In this document: positions 47,176-58,964 of the stretch, in pieces | Layout of the letters: every line of letters begins with the position of its first letter | Numbering within the stretch: the stretch's first letter is position 1 | Assembly: GCA_905250025.1 (NCBI GenBank) | Contig: CAJNOJ010000123.1 | Location: 62,001 to 126,000, forward strand | Origin: Adineta ricciae | Taxonomy: Eukaryota; Rotifera; Eurotatoria; Adinetida; Adinetidae | Direction: 5' to 3' | DNA length: 64,000 nucleotides | The notes under the pieces: generated by a model | Seen by the model: the letters and a program-made list of their open reading frames with translations, nothing else | Database searches by the model: none | What the model was told of the DNA's origin: nothing | Made by a program: the position numbers and the translations under genes

Positions 47176-48146
47176 TTAACGGGTGTCACAAAATGAATGA
47201 GCCTCTCCGTATTTTTCATGTAATTCATTCATTTTTCAGTGTTTTGTAAAAAATTTTCTTACCGAAAGATTCGTCGTGAAATTCTCTACAAAATCGTAAT
47301 AGAAGATATTTCTCTAGAAATCGAAAAGAGAAGAATAAGCAAAGACTGTTTGATATATGTGAAAACTTCAACTTTCAAACCAAACGACTGTTCTCTCAAT
47401 AGAATTCTTACAGTTTATATCGTTTATTTTAAAATCAAGATATATTGGAAGATACATTGTGAAAAACTCTACAAGTTACATTAAAAATCTTAAGTACTAT
47501 ATGTGTTGTTTTTTAAAATCAAACAATATATCGTTCCATAAGTTTTGAACGCTTTTGCAGATATTCTGACGGAATGCGAATGTTTCTCCTATTTCCCTTA
47601 TTTATCATCTAACACAGTTGAATAAAAGAGTGAGAAATATATCATAAGATACAGGCTGAAAAGCTCCACAATTGGCGCTGAATAGTCCGTGTGTCGTGCG
47701 TTCTTAAAATAAGCAGAACCCAATGCAAACGAAAAATGTTTTGATTCGTAGAATTAGAAACATGTAATATGTGATTCTGTTCATTTTCAACAAGAAAATG
47801 TGAATTTATAAAATCATATTTTTAGTGTAGTTTGTAGAGCTTTTCCTGCTGCACCTTACCATCTAATCGGATTTTAAAATAAACACTATTGGCAATACTA
47901 AAAAATATACAAACATAATCTATTGATAAGGCAAATATGAGTTTTGAAAGTTGAAGTTTTCACATATGTCAAACAGTCTTTGCTTATTCTTCTCTTTTCG
48001 ATTTCTAGAGAAATATCTTCTATTACGATTTTGTAGAGAATTTCACGAGGAATCTTTCGGTAAGAAAATTTTTTACAAAACACTGAAAAATGAATGAATT
48101 ACATGAAAAATACTGAGAGGTCCATTCATTTTGTGACACCCGTTAA
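47176..48146. mobile_element. TTAA-flanked inverted-repeat element (piggyBac-type MITE candidate)
   Basis: TTAA at 47176-47179 is followed by CGGGTGTCACAAAATGAATG; at the right, CATTCATTTTGTGACACCCG is followed by TTAA at 48143-48146. The arms (about 47180-47381 and 47937-48142) are imperfect inverted copies of about 200 bases around a spacer of about 555 bases. TTAA target duplication is the piggyBac hallmark. No transposase ORF lies inside, so it would depend on one in trans. Confidence 0.75.
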
Positions 48147-48984
48147 GAAACTAGAACTACCTACCATTAGACAAATTATATGAAGTTCAAAAGAAAACAA
48201 AACACTTCTGCTCTTTTATCTGATCACAACGTAAAAGAGATCCAATATTTACTTGTAATCAGCGTTTTCCATGTCACATTTTTAGTATAGCTTATTTTAA
48301 GCTGGAAAGGACACTTTGGTATTTCACTACTGAGTACTCGAAGATTCACTCGATAATTTATTGCTACACAATTCTAAACACCCTGAATTGTTAACGGATC
48401 GTTCTCTTGCCGTTTTCACGTAAGAGAAGTCAGTTCTCAGAGTCCCGAAACGAATGTTGCACCTGATTTCCGCAACAAAATCTTCATTTCACATTCCTTC
48501 GAATTGGAATCCGTATTTACATCTTCTTCTTCAAAATAGGGAGTAGAATGTGTCATTTCAAGGAATATAATGCTGGTTGTCGCTCTAAAAAACTGAAAAT
48601 TCGAAATGATCACAGTAAAAGAGAAGCTCCAGACACATCGTAGCGTACCTTATTTTGAAAGATAAAATATATTTCGAGATCTTAATACTCTCAAAAATAC
48701 ATATAGTCGAACACACCACCGAACTTTGCAACCCTAAAAAACGACGCTTCAAAAGGTAGAAATTTTGAGATACTTGTTCTGAATACAGAATGAATATTGT
48801 TTTAATAACTTTGTGAACTAACGGATGAAAGCAACATCGTTTATTAGGATAGAAATACAGAAGTAAAAAATTACCCAATCAAATGATTTTTGCTAGGATA
48901 ATATTTAATAAAGCTTAGTAGTACTTTTGCAAAGTTCTCAAATTAGCCATCAAGAAACTCAATCATAGATACCAGTGTAACACG
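48147..48984. other. Intergenic region upstream of the SLC18-like gene
   Basis: No coding segment with recognisable features. The first exon of the transporter (start of membrane helix 1) might lie here but was not found. Confidence 0.3.
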
Positions 48985-50965
48985 ATGATGCGTAGAACGT
49001 CTTTCAATGTTTTAGTTCCGATCATTCCCGATTATCTTTATCGAATTGAACATCCTACTCACAATTGTTCATTAAAATTCAATAAAATGACATCAAGCGA
49101 CCGAGAATGCCGCCTCATCTCTGAGGAAAATGCTACAATTTCAGGTTTTCATCGACACCAAACGGTTAAAGGAGAAGCGTTGGTAGAACAAGATCTTATA
49201 CAGGTAGATATTTAACTTTTCCAAACTTTTTAATTGTTATTTCACAGGAAAATGGCCGAATCGGTTTACTATTTGCTTCTAAATCTTTCGTTCAAGTGAG
49301 TTTTATTTTGAAATAACCAATAGATTTTTTGTATATGAACAAATCTAAATAGCTATTTACAAACCCTTTGGTAGGCATTTTAACCGCTCAGTAAGTTCAG
49401 CAGTTATGTCAGAACAAGGAATATAAGTCGTCCTTTTCCTTGAGTTTTGGATACACTCCACCATTACTCTTTGGCTTTGTTGTAATGTTCGGTTCTACTT
49501 GTGGTAAATGAAGATGGACTAACTTTATTAAACCAGTCAGTAATTTTGTTGCAGGTTTTGCCTTTGCTCACACGTATGCCACATTATTTTTCTGTCGAGC
49601 ACTGCAAGGACTCGGCTCCGCCTTCACTGCAGTGGCAGGTGTCTGAAATAGTCTAAATTGCGTACTGACAATTTATCTTTGCTTTATTCGTTATAGGTTT
49701 CGCTTTTTTGGCGAGCCAGTATCATAATGACGAAGAACGAGGTAGTGTAATCAGTCATGTAACGAGTGGTGTTGCGGTTGGAGCTGCATGTAACTCTTTA
49801 ACTTTTCTACAAAGACATACTCAATATTGAATTCTAGTGGGTCCATTTTTGGGTGGTGTACTATACTATCATTATGGAAAGACTACCATGTTTCTTCTTT
49901 TGGCCTTTATCGCTTTGATTGACGGATGTAAGTTATTAGATAAACTTTTCAAGTGTTTAATAGAGATCTGTTTTCTCCTCTGTATAGTACTTCGTCTGAG
50001 CATGATGTGCGGCTCTAGCTCAATGTCAGAAGGCAAAAGTGTTGAATATGGAGGTGATAAAACAAACGTGTCTATTCCTACATTGCTTTGTGACCCATAT
50101 ATCTGGTTAATGTTGGGTAAATTAATTTGTTCTATTTTTTATAAATTTACGGTATTTTTGTTCTCTTAAGGATGTGTTCTATTAAGTTTGAGTAGTGGAG
50201 CAATTCTCGAAACAATTCTTCCTATTCATATGATGATTGAATGGAGGTCACCATCTTGGTTGCAAGGTAGACCATGCGAACTTTTTCGATATTTTATTTT
50301 TTATTTTCATAGGTACGATTTTCCTTCCCTTCGCTATCGCTATGTTTCTCAGTCAAAACATTTTCGGACGGTTAAGCTTTCGGATGGGTCGATGGTTTTG
50401 TAGTTTATTAGGTATGCAAGTCATAGCAGTTGGCCTCATTAGTGTAAGATATGATAGATATATTCTCTTATGATTTATCTTACATTGATTCTGAACAGAT
50501 TACGCAAGCACGAGTAGTCAGTATTCTGATCGTATCAGTATCTCTAGTTGGAATTGGTATTGGTATGGTCAGTTCATCTATGGTCGCAGGACTCATTCAA
50601 ATAGTTGACGTTCGATATGCATCTGGATTTGGCAATATTTTCTCTCTGTTTGATATGACACTCTGTTTTTGCTTCATTTTCGGTAACAGGAACAAAATAC
50701 CATAGTTTACATAGATACACACATATTTCATTTTAACTATTTTATCAAATAGGTCCGATTATCTCAGGATACGCGCTTCGTCTAATTGGTTTTGACTGGT
50801 TACTCTACCTTGTGGCTACTGTAAATATCATGTATGCACCTTTACTTTTACTCATACGCAAAGTTCCAACTAAAATCGAACACATATCAAATGAACAGCA
50901 AGTATGTAGATACCTAGTCGTTCTTTTCAAATCGACGAAAATTACATTGTCTTGATCAGAAGTAG
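48985..50965 (+). CDS. SLC18-like vesicular amine/acetylcholine transporter (MFS), N-terminus uncertain
   Basis: About a dozen short exons with GT-AG introns can be followed: to 49203, 49248-49295, 49353-49390, 49445-49503, 49555-49638, 49697-49789, about 49838-49927, 49988-50116, 50171-50266, 50313-50443, 50499-50682 and from 50753. They spell a VMAT/VAChT order: VPIIPDYLYRIEH, a long luminal loop, ENGRIGLLFASKSFVQ, LFTNPLVGILTA, FAFAHTYATLFFCRALQGLG, HNDEERGSV, GPFLGGVLYYHYGKT, CDPYIWLMLG, FLSQNIFGRLSFRMGRWFCS, GPIISGYALRLIGF. These proton antiporters load amines or acetylcholine into synaptic vesicles. Helix 1 is incomplete: either an upstream exon was missed (an acceptor-like ttttag lies just before VPIIP) or the copy is truncated. 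The end is at 50954 or, if the last intron is spliced, 50965. Confidence 0.82.
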
Positions 50966-51029
50966 TCGGAATCAGCATTTTCACTATGTTTCTTCATAAA
51001 AAAGTCCGCGTTTAAAAAAGCTTACTTAC

Positions 51030-51740
51030 AGAGATGGACGTCCTGTAGAAAGCGCTACAAATTCTTATGTGCATCTTTCTTTTATATTGCTTAATTTTGA
51101 ATAGAAGTTAAATGCAACAAAAGCATCCTTCTAATAAAACATACTGAATGTACTTTTTATTCAAACAGCAACGCATTTGTCACGTTATGCTTCTCCAGTC
51201 AATAGAAGCTACCTTGTAGTCATATATACGTATATAGCATATTACCTATGTATACATATTTAATGTTTTCTGAGAATGTATCTCACGCTTCCAGAATGAA
51301 ACATCTCAAAGTGTTTCGAGAATATCCAGTGTAGAGTGAATTTCTGCACGAAGAACAAGCGTGTAATCTCCCGATAGTATCTTCTAGAAAATTTACTTCT
51401 AGAAACATGAGATACATTCTCAGGAAATATTACATATGTATAGGTAGGTAATATACTATATGCGTATATATGATTACAAGGTAGCTTAACATGACTAGAG
51501 AAGTACGGCATGATCGATGCTTTGTTGCTTCGACATCATAAACCTAGTTTCGTAAAAACCATTTCATGGATGAAAAACGAGATGAAGAACGTGATTAAAA
51601 AAACCGACAAAAAGTATGTTCGGCATATTTTATTAAGAGGATGCTTTTACTATATTTGACTTCTATTTGAAAGTAATCAATGCAAAAGAAAGATGCATAC
51701 AACGGTTTGTAGCGGTTTCTAACGAATGTCCATATATGTA
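51030..51740. repeat. Large imperfect foldback repeat
   Basis: Sequence from about 51030 to 51290 (for example GAAGCTACCTTGTAGTCATA near 51208) reappears in reverse complement from about 51400 to 51735 (TATGATTACAAGGTAGCTT near 51470; GCATCTTTCTTTTGCAT-type segment near 51690). Arms of roughly 300 bases carry mismatches and indels around a loop of about 110 bases. No ORF is inside. It resembles a decayed foldback or MITE element. Confidence 0.65.
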
Positions 51741-52332
51741 CATACACGTTTTGAAATGCTGACTTTTTCAGGAAAAATATGGCGAAAATGCTGACTCGGA
51801 CTGTTTCTAGTTTGACAGATATTTATGAGTTGTAAACTAATGTTTGCTTTTGTTCTTTTAGTCTTTGCTTCCAGTAAACGAACGTGTGCAGTAATAACGT
51901 TATCTTCAACTACAGCATTATTTACACAATAGTACCCTACCTACTATTAACTGACGAACAATACTATTGAACATATATTTTTTAGACCTCTATATAGTTA
52001 GGGCCAATTAGATATGTTTCCAAGGAGGAAGCATTTCGCCCTATGTTTCCACAGATGCTATGCCAGTCAGAAAATATATGACTTGGTCTGCAGAAGCATC
52101 TATACATGTTCTAAATTGTTCTTATTTCGTAAAAGTGTCTATTTTTGTTTATAGACATTTACATCCTACAGGATTTAAGTCCGATAAGTAGTGCAAAGGT
52201 CTCAATCTAGACAGGCTAAATAAAGATTAATGGGAGTGATTCATCATCGACTATGTTTGATCCTCGATAATTCGGAAAGACTTTGCATTGTTTCTATATG
52301 AATCGAAGAAACTTCATGTGGTTCGAGGGAGT
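51741..52332. other. Intergenic region
   Basis: No gene or clear repeat recognised. Confidence 0.3.
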
Positions 52333-52620
52333 TCAATCTTTTCCGGGCGGATGATGTTTTATGGTAACATTGAGCAACAGTTTTAGTGGTAACTCATTCA
52401 GACGGTCATTAATTAATTGTAGTATAAGATGATAATTAGAGACACGTATAGCAAATTGTTCATCTTTTCGTACCGCATCAATATGTACTGCTTTTAGACA
52501 AATCTTATTGAATTCCTCCTTAAGATAAGAGATGATGCGATACATCCTTGTTCTCAAAACTCTATCTTCTAAAATATCTTTTAGTTGTGGCCAGCTCTCG
52601 TTTGAATTAACAGTGGAGTC
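52333..52620 (-). CDS. Orphan exon or fragment of unknown gene
   Basis: The - strand frame is open from an acceptor-like site (tatag near 52620) to a stop at 52333. It reads about 95 residues, beginning STVNSNESWPQLKDILEDRV and including LKEEFNKICLKAVHIDAV. Composition is protein-like and helical. No family is recognised and no partner exons were found, so it may be the last exon of a gene or a remnant. Confidence 0.35.
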   Translation of the reverse strand, partial: DSTVNSNESWPQLKDILEDRVLRTRMYRIISYLKEEFNKICLKAVHIDAVRKDEQFAIRVSNYHLILQLINDRLNELPLKLLLNVTIKHHPPGKD

Positions 52621-55600
52621 TATATTCTTTCACTTTTAATGAATTAGCATCTGTTTGTGCAAAACTATTCAGTTTTTTCATTGAAATTCATAACCGTCTG
52701 AGTGGACTTCTATCCTATAGAGAGTTTTACTTTCTAATTTACATGAAATATTGATGTAAATAAAGTAATCAATTTTTCGAAGGTTCATCAGAAATCAGTA
52801 TGTTGATCATTCATTTCCAAAATCTTTCTACCTTATTCTCGTCATACAGTAGAACTAATAACAAGATTTCGTCAAAACATGCGACAGAAGAAAGTGGAAT
52901 GTTATCATCTAGTAACATCCATGACTCTAGGGAAACAGATCAATTACCACAAAGAATAACTTTCTCTGCTATATGGCCGGCTGTAGCCAAAAAGGCCGGC
53001 CTGTTCATATTCGATTCGAAGTCAGATCTTTATACTTCACGATAGGATTTTGTAACTTTGACATCTAAAAAAACCAAAATACTTAGAGGAATTTTTTTTT
53101 CTTATTGCTATCTGGTTGCCAGTCGTAAAGAGTTAAGGTGGGCTTAACCCTCTGTGGCAGAGAGCTCTTTTAAAGAACTTAAAGCCCGTTTCTTTATATA
53201 TTTGTTCGTAAATTAATTTGTAGTTCTAGCTTAGTCAGAATCTTTATAAACAAGTAACGCTCGCTGACGCAGACTCGCTTAACCCTCGACTGAATGAATA
53301 TATTAAGTTGCGTTTTTTCTCTTGATGTCATCATTGATGTTAACTTGAACAGTGAATTTATATACTTGTTGAGGCTGTTTTTCCTAGTTATTATTCTATA
53401 AGTCACTTCGTGACAAATTTTAAAATGACACTGATTTAAGATGCAAGTGAGAATACTCATGCTTAAAGTTTTCATAATCAGCTACGTAATATAAAGTTGG
53501 TTTGTATGTGACACCAAAGTAGATGAAAAACACTTTTTAATTGCGTTATAGTCAGAAGTTAGAACAAGCATAGGAGAGAAGTGATTACTTTCTTTTTTAT
53601 CTCTGCTTTATATTGATTCATTGTCACACGGATTCGCTAAACACTTTCTCGTAAAACCATACAACTAAATGTTACTGACCTTGTTATACGTACAGTTTAT
53701 AAAAGCTAACACTAAACTGGGAATCCTGAAACTCTATGATCCTTCGGCCAACCCTTACAAATCTCAGTAGTTTTGCTGGTAACACTTAGTTGAAGATTTC
53801 AAAAGAAAATTCTGAGAGAAAATTTTAAAACTAATACCATATTCATATTCTTTTGCTCCCGATTACCCTTTAGTGAAGTTTTATATTGTTTATCGAGAAA
53901 ATCCAGTTTTATGATCTTCCACTTTGACACAAGCATAAATACAGGTACGCAAACTATTTTTCTTCACGTCACTCTCCTGCCAATAGAGGGAACAAAAGAC
54001 ACGTGTATACGCAAGGTTATAGTACGATCACTAAAGGACAAACACATATACCAAAGAATATACAATTTTCCCAAAGCACTAAAAACCGAGGATGCACGTG
54101 ACAATAGAAGACCATCTCACAACAACACTTTCTATCGACTTATGAGTGGCCACGCTCTCCGCAGCGCGCCCATCATTGAGCACTCGCCCCTCATCTCGGT
54201 CATCATTGGCCACATTTGACCTTTGACCTGGGCAGAAGCCAACAAACTTTTTTTTCATATGGCCCTCCCTACAGCTGAGGGAATATACGATTTCTGCCAT
54301 CTTGAGAGTGCTGATGTGGATACATGAGGGTAAAAATGAGGAGATCTTCTCCTTAACTACAAACAACTACATCCTCAGATCCCTCGTCAGTCTGAAAATG
54401 AAGTGGGCTATTGCATATTTCTGGTCCCTTGGCTACGCGACTATCTGTTTACACTCACATTTTCTACATAAAAAAAAACAATGTGGTTTTTCGACGAAAA
54501 AGGCATGACAAAGAAAGTATTACTGGCACAAAAACAAAAATGAATTTCTTATTCTCCTATTTTTGATTACCAGTTATGCATATAAATATGGTGCTTTTTC
54601 TTTTTTTGTGTTAATACAGGAAAATATTATTGGTGAATGATGAATAATTTAGTCTGCATTTAATGATAAAAAACTGCTCAAAACTATTTATTTTATTGCC
54701 CAAAAATTCTTGCTACTTTCATTTTTTTATATTAATAGCTCAAATAAATACTAATAAAATATTTTTATACAAAATTAAAGCGCATCCAAGATGGGCTTTA
54801 CTGTGAATCGACCTTGGTTGTTATTTTTGACCTTACAATGTTATTACCCTGGAATAATGGGTCCGCGCACTCTGTATAATATAGCCCACTACTAGATAAT
54901 ATTGTCGGGAAAGAGTTCAAACTGATTTTGAATAATAGATAGTGAACAATACGAACGGTTTTTTATTTAGAAAAATATTAACATCCCGATAAAACTGCGT
55001 ATTTCGTTTGCGACCTGAGATATTCATAACCCTTGCTAGAAGCACTTGTCCATGAACCTATTTAGGATATATAATACACAGGTATGTCCTATCTACCCGT
55101 CAGACTTCGAACCATAAACCATCTTGTTAATGGCGTAGTTCCCTGGTAAGACACTATTGGATACTTTGATTTTGGCATCATCTAGAATATCGATAATGCT
55201 GAGAAAATCGTGGTTGCTGATTAGTTTTTGGAACGAACAAGCTGATTGGAATGAAGAGAAGGTATTTGAAGGCATAGAAACGATGCGTCGTTTACCTTTG
55301 TTAGCAACAACCAGACATCTAAAGCTAAATTCTTTAGAAGTCAGTTTCAATCGAAGCTAATCGATTCGTATCTTGTCAGAAGTCTTTCGAAACAAAAACC
55401 TATTCGTGACTAATTTCAGCTTACTTGAAGAAAATCTTTGTTTTTGTATTTAGGTCAGTTGTATCAAAAAGCATTTCATGACAATTAATGGCAATTGATG
55501 GGATAAAATGGCAAAGCTATACTCAAATAAAATACGAAATAGCAAAAAAAGTGTCCAGATTTATTTTTGCTAATCACTCTGCAATATGAATAATCCCGAC

Positions 55601-55932
55601 AGTGTTCCGATAAACAAAGTTCTACTATATTATATATATATTAGTGTTAATACCATAGCGAGTGCGCTCATTTTCTCGAAAATTAACTCAAGTTCAATTG
55701 AGATATAAATCGGATCAAATTTTACTCAACATTCCATTCATACCCCTATGAATGGTGACTGCACTCTTTGAAACATTCTCTGTGCACAAGAAAGCGCTCT
55801 AGAACGTTTCATGATGATGATCGTCACAAAAGTACCTGAGTGGAACTTCAACCAAGCAATCACTCATCAGTACCATCTCCCATCAGCCTTTGTAGCCTTC
55901 TTTCAATTTTTCATTGAGTCTAGCAAACCATC
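52621..55932. other. Long region without recognisable genes
   Basis: About 3.3 kb, mostly AT-rich. ORFs at 52800-53045, 53911-54219, 54302-54508 and 55093-55360 (either strand) show no domain and overlap antisense frames, so I do not call them. A locally GC-richer island lies at about 54090-54260. A GGCCGGC motif occurs twice near 52975-53001. Confidence 0.35.
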
Positions 55933-56265
55933 ATGAGAAATCTAACGACGTTTGCATCGCTGATCTATCTGGATGTAATCTCATTCACATCTCTCACTCT
56001 ACCCCTATCGTTACGTCAGTTCCTTCTCGAACTTCTTCTGGACTTAGATGACTACTGCAGAAAGTTTGGTGCTCGTACGGTTACAGAGGCTGAATGTATA
56101 ATAGACAGGCAGAAAATACGTGTATTTTTACTAGAACTCAAAAATGACACAAATAAGTGTGTTCATCTTCGAACTCGCCGACATATTGACGAGACAGCGC
56201 CGTTACAAAATTTCATCACAGTCCGATTAGTTTCTCTGAAGTTATTGTACCAATGGACACAGTGA
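55933..56265 (+). CDS. Hypothetical protein
   Basis: An ATG-initiated 110-residue frame starts MRNLTTFASLIYLDVISF. It has a leucine-rich N-terminal half (LPLSLRQFLLELLLDLDDY) and a basic, charged C-terminal half. No conserved domain is recognised. It lies upstream of, and on the same strand as, the SDR gene, with about 195 bases between. Confidence 0.35.
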   Translation: MRNLTTFASLIYLDVISFTSLTLPLSLRQFLLELLLDLDDYCRKFGARTVTEAECIIDRQKIRVFLLELKNDTNKCVHLRTRRHIDETAPLQNFITVRLVSLKLLYQWTQ

Positions 56266-56460
56266 CTTGTTTTAGAGAATAGTCGCTGTAAGAGTCCATA
56301 AATTTACAAAAATTTGAATGCCATAGTATATAAGAACGGCGATGACTCAACTGTAACGCTTACACCTTCAATACTATATCTCTTTTACGGTAGAAAAAAC
56401 ACCATTATCATTCGTTTCGAACCCATCTCTCGAACACAACGAGCTAATTAAGGTTGTATA

Positions 56461-57306
56461 ATGGGTGGCCTATTGAGTGCAGCAACTCATCCTCTCAGTA
56501 AGTATAGACATGGTAACAAGCCCTACGCAATTGTCACTGGAGCGACATATGGTATCGGTCGAGGACTGGTATTTGAGCTGGCACGGAATAATTTTAATGT
56601 TGTTATTCACGGACGAAATCCAGAAAAACTTCATAATGTGCAACGAGAAATTATCGATCTTTATCCGACAATAAGTGTACAAATAGCGATCCTCGATGCT
56701 GCTGAGAATACATTGTCAGACGCAATAACAAATGTTGTCAAGGAGTTACATGTGACAATTTTAATAAATTTCCTTGGCATCTTAGGGGATGGTGGATTTA
56801 AACCATTTGAAGATTATACAGACGACTCTATTTAGGCTATGATGAATGCTAATACACTTTTTCCAACATCACTCACCCGTCAGTTACTGCCACAGCTTCA
56901 ACGAGCGGTGCCTTCAGTAATATTGAATTTATCATCAGGAGCAGCTATTACATATCCGCCATTTCTCAGCACCTATGCTGGCTCGAAAGCCTACAATCTT
57001 GCTTTCAGTCATGCTCTGTACAACGAAATGACACATCTCAAGACAAATGTACATGTTCTTGCTGCTCTTGTTGGTACCGTGAATTCGGCAGCCAATAAGG
57101 CGCCTGTGTCGTTCTTTTGCCCATCAAGTATGCAATACGCGAAAACACTTTTAGAACGAGTGGATCAACATGGGCCTGTTATCACTGGCAACTGGCAACA
57201 TGGGTTACAGATGGCATTCTTTAATTTTATACCACATTGGATTGTCGACTATCTGATGATACACGTGACACACAATGACAGCATAGAAAAAAATAAAGAT
57301 AAATAA
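56461..57306 (+). pseudogene. Short-chain dehydrogenase/reductase (HSD17B12-like) with an in-frame stop
   Basis: One frame, interrupted only by TAG at 56833-56835, encodes about 281 residues. TGATYGIGRG (about residue 27) is the Rossmann cofactor motif TGxxxGxG, LSSGAA holds the catalytic Ser and YAGSKAY the catalytic Tyr-Lys. The usual NNAG motif reads NFLG. The closest type by eye is the 17-beta-hydroxysteroid dehydrogenase 12/3-ketoacyl-CoA reductase group. The stop lies in the segment DDSI-stop-AMMNANTLFPTSLT, just before the N-containing helix, so the product would lack its active site. There are no other disablements, so the loss is recent, or the base is a sequencing error, or the stop is read through. 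Confidence 0.8.
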
Positions 57307-57718
57307 CTATTGAAATTAAAGTAGTACCAGCGAACCGCTCGAGGTGTTTAAGGCTTTTACCTTTCACCTCTTGGTGGTAGATAGTTCTCAATAAGGTATG
57401 CAAAACCTCAAGAAGATACGTCCTCATGGGCCTTTTATTTAGATTTATAGATCTTTTACTGAAATTTTCGCACAGAGCTAACTATCTGTTTCCAGATTGA
57501 ATATCAACATTTAGACCTGCGATTTTGGTTCTAGGCAGATACGTAGATAGGTACAGCGCTCTGAAAATTTTAGCTCTAAAGTAGATTTCCTTCCCAAAAT
57601 ATCGAAGCTTAAAACAAGGAAAAACTCTACTATCTTTTCTAAGATATGGGTATTTTGTTGAAACTTCAGCATTTCGAGAGGGAAGTCTACTTTAGAGCTA
57701 AAATTGTCAGCGCNTAGA
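57307..57718. other. Intergenic region with an inverted repeat
   Basis: TTTAGCTCTAAAGTAGA near 57570 and its reverse complement TCTACTTTAGAGCTAAA near 57687 form arms around about 100 bases. An N stands at 57714. No gene seen. Confidence 0.5.
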
Positions 57719-57814
57719 AAGCTACATCAAATTTCATCGACAGATTTCAAATTTCATTCAAAAATGCATTTTTGAATGAAATTTGAAATCTGTCGATGAA
57801 ATTTGATGTAGCTT
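57719..57814. repeat. Perfect 96-base palindrome
   Basis: AAGCTACATCAAATTTCATC at 57719 runs to the centre ATGCAT at 57764-57769 and is mirrored exactly to GATGAAATTTGATGTAGCTT at 57814, with no loop bases. The repeat begins five bases after an N. Confidence 0.92.
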
Positions 57815-58329
57815 GCTACAGCATTTTCAAAAATGAGACACTGTTAACAGTACTGAAGATTTTCTGGGGGGGGGCACAGGAAAATGCTAATTTTTTTGGC
57901 AAACTTCGATTGCAAAAATTACTCGATAGAAACTCATCATTTGTCACCAATATTATCCTCCATTAGTTTTAAGTGGAACCCATGCTCTGGAGCGGAGATC
58001 CAGTACCCTATAAAATCCTGGCTCCGCCACTACTGGTGATTTACCGTTTGTTGGTGATAATATGGTTCCTGTTATTGTTGATTTTTCCATGGCTTCAATA
58101 TCCACTACAGCGCGAATACGTGCAAAGAAAACAGATAATCGTGATAATGGAAATGACGATAATAATTCGGACGATACAACTGATCAAGAATAATTCGTAT
58201 GATCTTCATGAACATTCATTTTTTGTCTTTTTCTCTTGTTTTTATGATGTATTGTAACTCATTTTTTGTCATATGTGTATTTATGGTACAAACATCATTT
58301 GTCTCTTGAGATTCAATAGAAAAGATATG
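57815..58329. other. Intergenic region with transposon-end-like sequence
   Basis: Near 58010-58035, CCTGGCTCCGCCACTACTGG resembles the TIR of a common class of invertebrate DNA elements (CAGTGGCGGA...). A G run lies near 57866-57875. The + ORF at 57973-58257 has no recognised domain. Confidence 0.3.
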
Positions 58330-58964
58330 ATTTGATCAATAGATAACTCTTTTTCTTGAAGAGACTCGTTTTCAATCTCTGGACGTTTTTCCAATTTGAG
58401 AAAATCTGCAAATATATTTATAAAAGGTGATTTTCCCGATTGAGTTTTTCCAAGAAATAAAATAGGAAGAACTTCTACGCGATTGTTTGATTAAGAAGAA
58501 ACGTTCACATTTTGATTTGAATGTTAAAGGATTAAAAGAAAAATTTTCACTTCATTTAAATGAAATGTTGAATAAGTAAAATCGAATTAGAAAGCTTTCA
58601 TTCCATTGAATTCCTTTAATAAATCATTTAATTTTGTCCAATTGGTTGCATTTTAATATGTTTTGAACAAAAAATTCTTCCTTTGGAGCACATTCAGCAT
58701 AATTTTCTTTGAAATCTGTAAGTGAATCATTGAAAGCATTGTAAAAATGTCCAATTGAACCTTTGGAATCAATAACTTTTCTTCCAATCATATTTGGTGG
58801 ATTTCGTTCGACTGATTGACGAGAAGCTAAACTTCGAAGAGAACTTTTATCGGAATTTGGAAACGAATATTTTGTCGGGGGTAAGCTATCCTTTCGCTGA
58901 TTTTTATACCATAAATCTCCAGAAAAGGCTAAAGAATTTGAAACATATAAAAGAAGCTCTTTTG
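58330..58964 (-). pseudogene. Truncated third copy of the ARH-GTPase gene
   Basis: Bases about 58378-58650 match 37390-37690 of copy 1 (around the GTPase G1 motif), and about 58680-58960 match 38760-39040 (end of the ARH domain and linker). The about 1.07 kb between these in the gene is deleted, and stops and indels are present. It abuts directly the 3' flank of copy 2 at about 58965, so the locus holds a broken tandem pair. Confidence 0.8.

Noticed and set aside
55093-55360. Overlapping ORFs on both strands of 67-85 codons
   Set aside because: Neither has a recognisable motif, and mutual antisense overlap suggests chance.
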